Of a DNA stretch of 64,000 bases, positions 53,501 through 64,000 are shown in pieces. Origin of the DNA: Anadara kagoshimensis (taxonomy: Eukaryota; Mollusca; Bivalvia; Arcoida; Arcidae). The position numbers and the translations under genes were made by a program. Positions within the stretch are counted from its first letter, which is position 1. Each line of letters begins with the position of its first letter. The notes beneath the pieces were generated by a model that worked only from the letters and a program-made list of their open reading frames with translations, was not told the DNA's origin and did not search any database. Location of the stretch: the NCBI GenBank assembly GCA_021292105.1, contig CM037866.1, positions 4,935,502 to 4,999,501 of the forward strand, written 5' to 3'.

Positions 53501-56500
53501 TTTAATTTAGCAACATTACACTTGTTTTAATTTAGCAACATTAGACTTGTTTTAATTTAGCAACATTAGCCTGTTTTAATTTAGCAACATTAGACTTGTT
53601 TTAATTTAGCAACATTAGACTTGTTTTAATTTAGCAACATTAGACTGTGTTTTAATTTAGCAACATTAGACTTGTTTAATTTAGCAACATTAAGCCTTGT
53701 TTTAATTTAGCAACATTAGACTTGTTTTAATTTAGCAACATTAGAATAGTTTTAATTTAGCAACATTAGAATTGTTTTAATTTAGCAACATTAGACTTGT
53801 TTTAATTTAGCGACATTAGCCTTGCTTTAATTTAGCAACATTAGACTTGTTTTAATTTAGCAACATTAGACTTGTTTTAATTTAGCAACATTAGACTTGT
53901 TTTAATTTAGCAACATTAGACTTGTTTAATTTGAGCACATTAGACTTGTTTTAATTTAGCAACATAAGCCTTGTTTTAATTTAGCAACATTAGCCTTGTT
54001 TTAATTTAGCATCATTAGACTTGTTTTAATTTAGCATCATTAGACTTGTTTTAATTTAGCAACATTAGACTTGTTTTAATTTAGCACATTAGACTTGTTT
54101 TAATTAGCAACATTAGCCTTGTTTTAATTTAGCAACATTAGACTTGTTTTAATTTAGGCAACATTAGACTTGTTTTTAATTTAGCAACATTAGACTTGTT
54201 TTAATTAGCAACATAAGCCTTGTTTTAATTTAGCAACATTAGACTGTTTTTAATTTAGAACATTACACTTGTTTTAATTTAGCAACATTAGCCTTGTTTT
54301 AATTTAGCATCATTAGCCTTGTTTTAATTTAGCAACATTAGACTTGTTTTAATTTAGCAACATTAGACTTGTTTTAATTTAGCAACATTAGCCTTGTTTT
54401 AATTTAGCAACATTACACTTGTTTTAATTTTCGACATTAGCCTTGTTTAATTTAGCAACATTAGACTTGTTTTAATTTAGCGACATTACACTTGTTTTAA
54501 TTTACGACATTAGCCTTGTTTTAATTTAGCAACATTAGACTTGTTTTAATTTAGCAACATTACACTTGTTTTAATTTAGCAACATTAGCCTTGTTTTAAT
54601 TTAGCATTATAGCCTTGTTTTAATTAGCAACATTAGCCTTGTTTTAATTTAGCAACATTAGCTTGTTTTAATTTAGCAACATTAGACTTGTTTTAATTTA
54701 GCAACCTTAGCCTTGTTTTAATTTAGCAACATTAGACTTGTTTAATTTAGCATCATTAGCCTTGCTTTAATTTAGCAACATTAGACTTGTTTTAATTTAG
54801 CAACATTAGACTTGTTTTAATTTAGCAACATTAGCCTTGTTTTAATTTAGCAACATTAGACTTGTTTTAATTTAGCATCATTAGCCTTGCTTTAATTTAG
54901 CAACATTAGCCTTGTTTTAATTTAGCAACATTAGACTTGTTTTAATTTAGCAACATTACACTTGTTTTAATTTAGCAACATTAGACTTGTTTTAATTTAG
55001 CAACATTACACTTGTTTTAATTTAGCAACATTACACTTGTTTTAATTTAGCAACATTACACTTGTTTTAATTTAGCAACATTAGCCTTGTTTTAATTTAG
55101 CATCATTAGCCTTGTTTTAATTTAGCAACATTAGACTTGTTTTAATTTAGCAACATTAGCCTTGTTTTAATTTAGCAACATTACACTTGTTTTAATTTAG
55201 CAACATTAGCCTTGTTTTAATTTAGCAACATTACACTTGTTTTAATTTAGCAACATTAGACTTGTTTTAATTTAGCAACATTAGCCTTGTTTTAATTTAG
55301 CAACATTAGACTTGTTTTAATTTAGCAACATTAGCCTTGTTTTAATTTAGCAACATTACACTTGTTTTAATTTAGCAACATTAGCCTTGTTTTAATTTAG
55401 CAACATTACACTTGTTTTAATTTAGCAACATTAGCCTTGTTTTAATTTAGCAACATTACACTTGTTTTAATTTAGCAACATTAGACTTGTTTTAATTTAG
55501 CAACATTAGCCTTGTTTTAATTTAGCAACATTAGACTTGTTTTAATTTAGCAACATTAGACTTGTTTTAATTTAGCAACATTAGACTTGTTTTAATTTAG
55601 CAACATTAGACTTGTTTTAATTTAGCAACATTAGCCTTGTTTTAATTTAGCAACATTAGACTTGTTTTAATTTAGCAACATTAGAATAGTTTTAATTTAG
55701 CAACATTAGAATTGTTTTAATTTAGCAACATTAGACTTGTTTTAATTTAGCGACATTAGCCTTGCTTTAATTTAGCAACATTAGACTTGTTTTAATTTAG
55801 CAACATTAGACTTGTTTTAATTTAGCAACATTAGACTTGTTTTAATTTAGCAACATTAGACTTGTTTTAATTGAGCAACATTAGACTTGTTTTAATTTAG
55901 CAACATAAGCCTTGTTTTAATTTAGCAACATTAGCCTTGTTTTAATTTAGCATCATTAGACTTGTTTTAATTTAGCATCATTAGACTTGTTTTAATTTAG
56001 CAACATTAGACTTGTTTTAATTTAGCAACATTAGACTTGTTTTAATTTAGCAACATTAGCCTTGTTTTAATTTAGCAACATTAGACTTGTTTTAATTTAG
56101 CAACATTAGACTTGTTTTAATTTAGCAACATTAGACTTGTTTTAATTTAGCAACATAAGCCTTGTTTTAATTTAGCAACATTAGACTTGTTTTAATTTAG
56201 CAACATTACACTTGTTTTAATTTAGCAACATTAGCCTTGTTTTAATTTAGCATCATTAGCCTTGTTTTAATTTAGCAACATTAGACTTGTTTTAATTTAG
56301 CAACATTAGACTTGTTTTTTATTAGCAACATTAGCCTTGTTTTAATTTAGCAACATTACACTTGTTTTAATTTATCGACATTAGCCTTGTTTTAATTTAG
56401 CAACATTAGACTTGTTTTAATTTAGCGACATTAGCCTTGTTTTAATTTAGCAACATTAGACTTGTTTTAATTTAGCAACATTAGACTTGTTTTAATTTAG

Positions 56501-59500
56501 CAACATTAGCCTTGTTTTAATTTAGCAACATTACACTTGTTTTAATTTATCGACATTAGCCTTGTTTTAATTTAGCAACATTAGACTTGTTTTAATTTAG
56601 CGACATTAGCCTTGTTTTAATTTAGCAACATTAGACTTGTTTAATTTTTTTAGCGACATTAGACTGTTTTAATTAGCAACATTAGACTTGTTTTAATTAG
56701 CAACATTAGCCTTGTTTTAATTTAGCAACATTACACTTGTTTTAATTTATCGACATTAGCCTTGTTTTAATTTAGCAACATTAGACTTGTTTTAATTTAG
56801 CGACATTAGCCTTGTTTTAATTTAGCAACATTAGACTTGTTTTAATTTAGCGACATTAGACTTGTTTTAATTTAGCAACATTAGTCTTTTTAATTTAGCA
56901 ACATTAGCCTTGTTTTAATTTATCGACATTAGCCTTGTTTTAATTTAGCAACATTAGCCTTGTTTTAATTTAGCAACATTAGCCTTGTTTTAATTTTGCG
57001 ACATTAGCCTTGTTTTAATTTAGCGACATTAGACTTGTTTTAATTTAGCGACATTAGACTTGTTTTAATTTAGCAACATTAGACTTGTTTTAATTTAGCA
57101 TCATTAGCCTTGTTTTAATTTAGCAACATTAGACTTGTTTTAATTTAGCGACATTAGACTTGTTTTAATTTAGCAACATTAGTCTTGTTTTAATTTAGCA
57201 ACATTAGCCTTGTTTTAATTTAGCAACATTAGACTTGTTTTAATTTAGCAACATTAGCCTTGTTTTAATTTAGCAACATTACACTTGTTTTAATTTAGCA
57301 ACATTACACTTGTTTTAATTTAGCAACATTAGACTTGTTTTAATTTAGCAACATTACACTTGTTTTAATTTAGCAACATTAGCCTTGTTTTAATTTAGCA
57401 ACATTAGACTTGTTTTAATTTAGCGACATTAGACTTGTTTTAATTTAGCAACATTACCTTGTTTAATTTAGCAACATTAGCCTTGTTTTAATTTAGCAAC
57501 ATTAGCCTTGTTTTAATTTAGCAATTAGACTTGTTTTAATTTAGCAATATTAGACTTGTTTTAATTTAGCAACATTACACTTGTTTTAATTTAGCAACAT
57601 TACACTTGTTTTAATTTAGCAACATTAGCCTTGTTTTAATTTAGCAACATTACACTTGTTTTAATTTAGCAACATTAGACTTGTTTTAATTTAGCAACAT
57701 TAGCCTTGTTTTAATTTAGCAACATTACACTTGTTTTAATTTAGCAACATTAGACTTGTTTTAATTTAGCAACATTAGCCTTGTTTTAATTTAGCAACAT
57801 TAGCCTTGTTTTAATTTAGCAACATTAGCCTTGTTTTAATTTAGCCACATTACACTTGTTTTAATTTAGCAACATTAGACTTGTTTTAATTCAGCAACAT
57901 TACACTTGTTTTAATTTAGCAACATTAGACTTGTTTTAATTTAGCAACATTAGACTTGTTTTAATTTAGCAACATTAGACTTGTTTTAATTTAGCAACAT
58001 TACACTTGTTTTAATTTAGCAACATTAGCCTTGTTTTAATTTAGCAACATTAGCCTTGTTTTAATTTAGCAACATTAGCCTTGTTTTAATTTAGCAACAT
58101 TACACTTGTTTTAATTCAGCATCATTAGACTTGTTTTAATTTAGCATCATTAGCCTTGTTTTAATTTAGCAACATTAGACTTGTTTTAATTTAGCAACAT
58201 TAGCCTTGTTTTAATTTAGCAACATTACACTTGTTTTAATTTAGCAACATTAGACTTGTTTTAATTTAGCAACATTACACTTGTTTTAATTTAGCAACAT
58301 TAGACTTGTTTTAATTTAGCAACATTAGCCTTGTTTTAATTTAGCAACATTAGACTTGTTTTAATTTAGCAACATTAGAATTGTTTTAATTTAGCAACAT
58401 TAGAATTGTTTTAATTTAGCAACATTAGACTTGTTTTAATTTAGCGACATTAGCCTTGCTTTAATTTAGCAACATTAGACTTGTTTTAATTTAGCAACAT
58501 TAGCCTTGTTTTAATTTAGCAACATTAGACTTGTTTTAATATAGCAACATTAGACTTGTTTTAATTTAGCAACATTACACTTGTTTTAATTTAGCAACAT
58601 TAGACTTGTTTTAATTTAGCAACATTAGCCTGTGTTTAATTAGCAACATTAGACTTGTTTTAAATTAGCAACATTAGAATTGTTTAATTTAGTTAGCAAC
58701 ATTAGAATTGTTTTAATTAGCAACATTAGACTTGTTTTAATTTAGCGACATTAGCCTTGCTTTAATTTAGCAACATTAGACTTGTTTTAATTTAGCAACA
58801 TTAGCCTTGTTTTAATTTAGCAACATTAGACTTGTTTTAATTTAGCAACATTAGACTTGTTTTAATTGAGCAACATTAGACTTGTTTTAATTTAGCAACA
58901 TAAGCCTGTTTTAATTTAGCGACATTAGACTTGTTTTAATTTTAGCGACATTAGATTGTTTTGATTTAGCTTATTAGCCTTGTTTTTAATTTAGCGACAT
59001 TAGACTTGTTTTAATTTAGCAACATTAGACTTGTTTTAATTTCAGCAACATTAGCCTTGTTTTAATTTAGCACATTTGCCTTGTTTAATTTAGCAACATT
59101 AGACTTGTTTTTATTTAGCATCATTACACTTGTTTTAATTTAGAACATTTTAGACTTGTTTTAATTTAGCAACATTAGACTTGTTTTACTTAGCGACATT
59201 AGACTTGTTTTATTAAGCAACATTAGACTTGTTTTAATTCAGCACTTACACTTGTTTAATTCAGCATCATTAGACTTGTTTTAATTAGCGACATTAGCCT
59301 TGTTTTAATTAGCATCATTAGACTTGTTTTAATTTAGCACATTAGCCTTTTTAATTTAGCGACATTAGACTTGTTTTAATTTAGCGACATTAGCCTTGTT
59401 TAATTTAGCGACATTAGCCTTGTTTTAATTAGCATCATTAGACTTGTTTTAATTTAGCGACATTAGCTTGTTTAATTCAGCATCATTAGACTTGTTTTAA

Positions 59501-62500
59501 TTTAGCGACATTAGCCTTGTTTTAATTTAGCATCATTAGCCTTGTTTTTAATTTAGCACATTAGCCTTGTTTTAAATTCAGCAACATAGCCTTGTTTTAA
59601 TTTAGCGACATTAGCCTTGTTTAATTTAGCAACATAGCCTTGTTTTAATTTGAGCATCATTAGCCTTGTTTTAATTTAGCAACATTACACTTGTTTAATT
59701 TATCGACATTAGCCTTGTTTTAATTTAGCAACATTAGCCTTGTTTTTAATTAGAATCATTAGCCTTGCTTTAAATTTAGCAACATTAGCCTTGTTTTAAT
59801 TTAGCAAACATTAGACTTGTTTTAATTTAGCAACATTAGACTTGTTTTAATTTAGCATCATTAGACTTGTTTTAATTTGCATCATTAGACTTGTTTTAAT
59901 TTAGCGACATTAGCCTTAGCTTTAATTTAGCAACATTAGACTTGTTTTAATTTAGCAACATTAGACTTGTTTTAATTTAGCGACATTAGACTTGTTTTAA
60001 TTAGCATCATAGACTGTTTTAATTTAGCACATTAGACTTGTTTAATTTAGCATCTTAGACTTGTTTTAATTTAGCAACATTAGACTTGTTTTAATTTGCA
60101 TCATTAGACTTGTTTTTAATTTAGCATCATTAGACTTGTTTTAATTTAGCATCATTAGCCTTGCTTTAATTTAGCAACATTAGCCTTGTTTTAATTGAGC
60201 ACATTAGACTTGTTTTAATTAGAACATTAGACTTGTTTTCTTTTAATTTAGCAACATTAGATTTGTTTTAATTTAGCAACATTAGACTTGTTTTAATTTA
60301 GCATCATTAGACTTGCTTTAATTTAGCATCATTAGACTTGTTTTAATTTAGCATCATTAGCCTTGCTTTAATTTAGCAACATTAGCCTTGTTTTAATTAG
60401 CAACATTAGACTTGTTTTAATTTAGCAACATTAGACTTGTTTTAATTTAGCAACATTAGACTTGTTTTAATTTAGCAACATTAGACTTGTTTTAATTTAG
60501 CACATTAGACTTGTTTTAATTTAGCAACATTAGACTTGTTTTAATTTAGCATCATTAGACTTGTTTTAATTTAGATCATAGACCTTGTTTTAATTTAGCA
60601 ACATTAGACTTGTTTTAATTTAGCACATTAGCCTTGTTTTAATTTAGCAACATTAGCCTACTTGTTTTAATTTAGCAACATTAGACTTGTTTTAATTTAG
60701 CAAACATTAGACTTGTTTTAATTTAGCAACATTAGATTTGTTTTAATTTAGCAACATTAGACTTGTTTTAATTTAGCGACATTAGACTTGTTTTTAATTT
60801 AGATCATTAGACTTGTTTTAATTAGCATCATTAGCTTGCTTTAATTTAGCAACATTAGCCTTGTTTTAATTTAGCAACATTAGACTTGTTTAATTTAGCA
60901 ACATTAGACTTGTTTTAATTTAGCAACATTAGACTTGTTTTAATTTAGCAACATTAGATTGTTTAATTTAGCAACATTAGACTTGTTTATTTTTTTAGCA
61001 ACATTAGACTTGTTTTAATTTAGCCATTAGCCTTGCTTTAATTTAGCAACATTAGACTTGTTTTAATTTAGCAACATTAGCCTTTTTTAATTTAGCAACA
61101 TTAGACACTTGTTTTAATTTAGCAACATTAGACTTGTTTTAATTAGCACATTAGATTGTTTTAATTTCAGCACATTAGACTTGTTTTAATTTAGCAACAT
61201 TAGACTTGTTTTAATTTAGCGACATTAACTTGTTTTAATTTGCAACATTAGACTTGTTTTAATTTAGCAACATTAGATTGTTTTAATTTAACAACATTAG
61301 ACTTGTTTTAATTTAGCGACATTAGACTTTGTTTTAATTTAGCAACATTACACTTGTTTTAATTTTAGCGACATTAGCCTTGCTTTAATTTAGCAACATT
61401 AGACTTGTTTTAATTTAGCAACATTAGACTTGTTTTAATTTAGCAACATTAGACTTGTTTAATTTAGCACATTAGACTTGTTTTAATTTAGCACATTAGA
61501 CTTGTTTTAATTTAGCACATTAGACTTGTTTTAATTTAGCAACATTAGACTTGTTTTAATTTAGCACATTAGACTTGTTTTTAATTTAGCAACATTACTT
61601 GTTTTAATTTAGCAACATTAGCCTTGTTTAATTTAGCAACATTAGACTTGTTTTAATTTAGCAACATTAGACTTGTTTTTAATTTAGCAACATTAGCTTG
61701 TTTTAATTTAGCGATCATTAGACTTGTTTTAATTTAGCATCATTAGCCTTGCTTTAATTTAGCAACATTTAGCCTTGTTTTAATTTAGCAACATTAGCCT
61801 GTTTTTAATTTAGCACATTAGCCTTGTTTAATTTGCACATTAGCCTTGTTTTAATTTAGCGACATTAGACTTGTTTTTAATTTAGCGACATTAGACTTGT
61901 TTTAATTAGCATCATTAGCTTGTTTTAATTTAGCACATTAGACTTGTTTTAATTTGCAACATTAGACTTGTTTTAATTTAGCGACATTAGACTTGTTTTA
62001 ATTTAGCCATTAGACTTGTTTTAATTTAGCAACATTAGACTTGTTTTAATTTAGCAACATTAGACTTGTTTTAATTTAGCAACATTAGACTTGTTTTAAT
62101 TTAGCATCATTAGACTTGTTTTAATTAGCGACATTAGACTTGTTTTTAATTTAGCAACATTAGACTTGTTTTAATCAGAACATTACACTTGTTTTAATTC
62201 AGCACATTAACTTGTTTTAATTTAGCAACATTAGACTTGTTAATTAGCAACATTAGACTTGTTTTTAATTCAGAACATTACACTTGTTTTAATTCAGCAT
62301 CATTAGACTTGTTTTAATTTAGCAACATTAGACTTGTTTAATTTAGCAACATTAGACTTGTTTTAATTCAGCACAACATTACACTTGTTTTAATTCAGCA
62401 TCATTACACTTGTTTAATTTAGCAACATTAGACTTGTTTTAATTTAGCACATTAGACTTTTTTAATTCAGCACAGTACACTTGTTTTAATTCAGCATCAT

Positions 62501-63606
62501 TAGACTTGTTTTAATTTAGCGACATTAGACTTGTTTTTAATTAAGCAACATTAGACTTGTTTTAATTCAGCAACATTAGCCTTGGTTTTAATTAGCGACA
62601 TTAGACTTGTTTAATTAGCGAACATTAGACTTGTTTTAATTTAGCGACATTAGCCTTGGTTTTAATTAGCACATTAGACTTGTTTTAATTCAGCACATTA
62701 GCCTTGTTTTAATTTAGCGACATTAGACTTGTTTTAATTTAGCAACATTAGCCTGTTTTAATTCAGCACATTTAGCCTTGTTTAATTTAGCAACATTAGC
62801 CTGTTTTAATTTAGCGACATTAGCCTTGTTTAATTTAGCAACATTAGCCTTGTTTTAAATTTGCAATTAGCCTTGTTTAATTTAGCACATTAGACTTGTT
62901 TTAATTCAGCATCATTACTTGTTTTAATTTAGCGACATTTAGCCTTGTTTTAATTTATCGACATTAGACTTGTTTTAATTTAGCATCATTAGACTTGTTT
63001 TAATTTAGCATCATTAGCCTTGTTTTAATTTAGCATTAGCCTTGTTTTAATTTAGCAACATTAGATTTTTAATTTAGCATCATTAGACTTGTTTTAATTT
63101 AGCGACATTAGCCTTGTTTTAATTTAGCAACATTAGACTTGTTTTAATTTAGCAACATTAGCCTTGTTTTAATTTAGCAACATTAGACTTGTTTTAATTT
63201 AGCATCATTAGACTTGTTTTAATTTAGCATCATTAGACTTGTTTTAATTTATCGACATTAGCCTTGTTTTAATTTAGCAACATTAGATTTGTTTTAATTT
63301 AGCAACATTAGACTTGTTTTAATTTAGCAACATTAGCCTTGTTTTAATTTAGCAACATTAGCCTTGTTTTAATTTAGCAACATTAGACTTGTTTTAATTT
63401 AGCATCATTAGCCTTGTTTTAATTTAGCAACATTAGACTTGTTTTAATTTAGCAACATTAGCCTTGTTTTAATTGAGCGACATTAGACTTGTTTTAATTT
63501 AGCAACATTAGACTTGTTTTAATTCAGCAACATTAGACTTGTTTTAATTCAGCATCATTAGCCTTGTTTTAATTTAGCGACATTAGACTTGTTTTAATTC
63601 AGCAAT
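44558..63606 (+). repeat. 25-bp satellite array, ~19 kb, ~760 units
   Basis: The whole stretch is head-to-tail copies of a 25-bp unit containing TTGTTTTAATTTAGCAACA and ATTAG. Variation is concentrated at four points: ATTAGAC / ATTAGCC / ATTACAC before TTG; GCAACATT / GCGACATT / GCATCATT; TTTAGC / TTCAGC / TTATCG; and TTGTTTT / TTGCTTT. ATTACAC is absent from the first ~1.6 kb, and TTCAGC is concentrated at about 46.1-48.8 kb, in a patch near 57.9-58.1 kb and after 59 kb, so homogenisation is local. The unit has stops in all frames and does not encode protein. No other element interrupts it. There are no spacers, so it is not a CRISPR array. Confidence 0.97.
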
Positions 63607-63609
63607 TCA

Positions 63610-63745
63610 GTAATTTTGATTACACCCGTAGCGGTTGCAGCTAGCAAAACACGAAGTTCCCACCCTTCTGGAGGACCCAACCTCATTCCCCTGGCGGAGG
63701 TTCACGTGTTTATCTACATTTGTTAGTTTTTTATCCTTTTTATCT
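63610..63745 (-). repeat. Repeat A, partial
   Basis: 'taattttgattacacccgta' to 'ggaggttcacgtgttt' matches the minus-strand form at 15800-15930. It begins within a few bases of the end of the satellite. Confidence 0.65.
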
Positions 63746-63756
63746 TGATTGGTACA

Positions 63757-64000
63757 TGTGAGGGCGCGGTGGCCTAATGGATAAGACGTCAGTCTTCAAA
63801 TTCAAGGTTCTTTCACCGCTGTGAAATCGAGTCCCGCCCGGACCACATGTGGGAAAGTGAATTTTCCTTACTGTTGGCCTTTACTGATTCACCTGGTATC
63901 AGTATAATGGACTGGGGGAGTGGTACGCTTGTCTGCGGCATACTGACTATGTGAGCTAGCACGGTAAAGTCGCCCTGAGTGCGCGCTAGTACAAGGCAGA
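63757..64000 (+). repeat. SINE-2, best copy, runs to window end
   Basis: The head 'gcgcggtggcctaatggata' with 'agacgtcagtcttc' and 'aaatcgagtcccgcc' is strongly tRNA-like. The body 'accacatgtgggaaagtgaa' and 'gtatcagtataatgg' follows, and 'taaagtcgccctgag' + 'tacaaggcaga' reaches the window edge. Confidence 0.8.

Noticed and set aside
44558-63606. CRISPR-like array or a repeat-protein gene
   Set aside because: There are no spacers, the unit has stops in every frame, and the DNA is eukaryotic.

Overview
The window reads as nuclear DNA of a marine invertebrate, most likely a bivalve mollusc. It is AT-rich, its genes are intron-split with GT..AG borders, and most of it is transposon and satellite sequence. 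It carries tRNA-derived SINEs with a GACGTTAAACACCA-type tail and many short inverted-repeat elements. The assignment rests on the style of the repeats and the gene family, not on a species match.

The genic core (about 12.6-42.9 kb) is a head-to-tail cluster of three paralogues on the plus strand. Each encodes a secreted alkyl-sulfatase-type metallo-hydrolase: signal peptide, metallo-beta-lactamase fold with a HxHxDH motif, alkyl-sulfatase dimerisation domain and SCP2-like C-terminal domain. All three share the same four coding exons (126, 207, 238/241 and 1157 bp). Copy 1 (14757-22781, 575 aa) and copy 2 (27437-33731, 576 aa) look intact, and each has a TATA-type promoter and a non-coding first exon about 1.7 kb upstream of the ATG. 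Copy 3 (38336-42354) keeps clean exons 1-3, but its last exon has about seven one-base losses and a stop, and its promoter has been replaced by a transposon; it is a pseudogene or a badly sequenced gene. On the minus strand at 4.5-4.85 kb there is a first exon for a secreted PAN/apple-like protein whose remaining exons are not seen.

Left flank (0-14 kb): SINE pieces, microsatellites, a hAT-like element (5.4-6.1 kb), a ~3 kb array of 130-145 bp units (6.4-9.4 kb), a TTAA-flanked inverted-repeat transposon (9.77-11.04 kb), and an eleven-unit 131-bp array (11.19-12.58 kb) that ends at the copy 1 promoter. The motif CCTGTCGAAAGTTTAAC links both arrays to short elements inside the introns of all three genes.

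The introns hold nested elements that date the duplications: some are shared by all copies, some by two, some are unique. A hAT element at 29.08-29.86 kb has an 8-bp target duplication and contains a SINE with its own 11-bp duplication. A ~170-bp element at 36.8-36.96 kb contains a complete type I hammerhead ribozyme core; a second, degenerate copy sits in inverse orientation just after the exon 1 donor of copy 3.

The right third (44,558-63,606) is one uninterrupted 25-bp satellite array, about 19 kb and about 760 units, with a few recurrent variants, larger repeated blocks and alternating clean and indel-rich stretches. The last 400 bp return to interspersed repeats.
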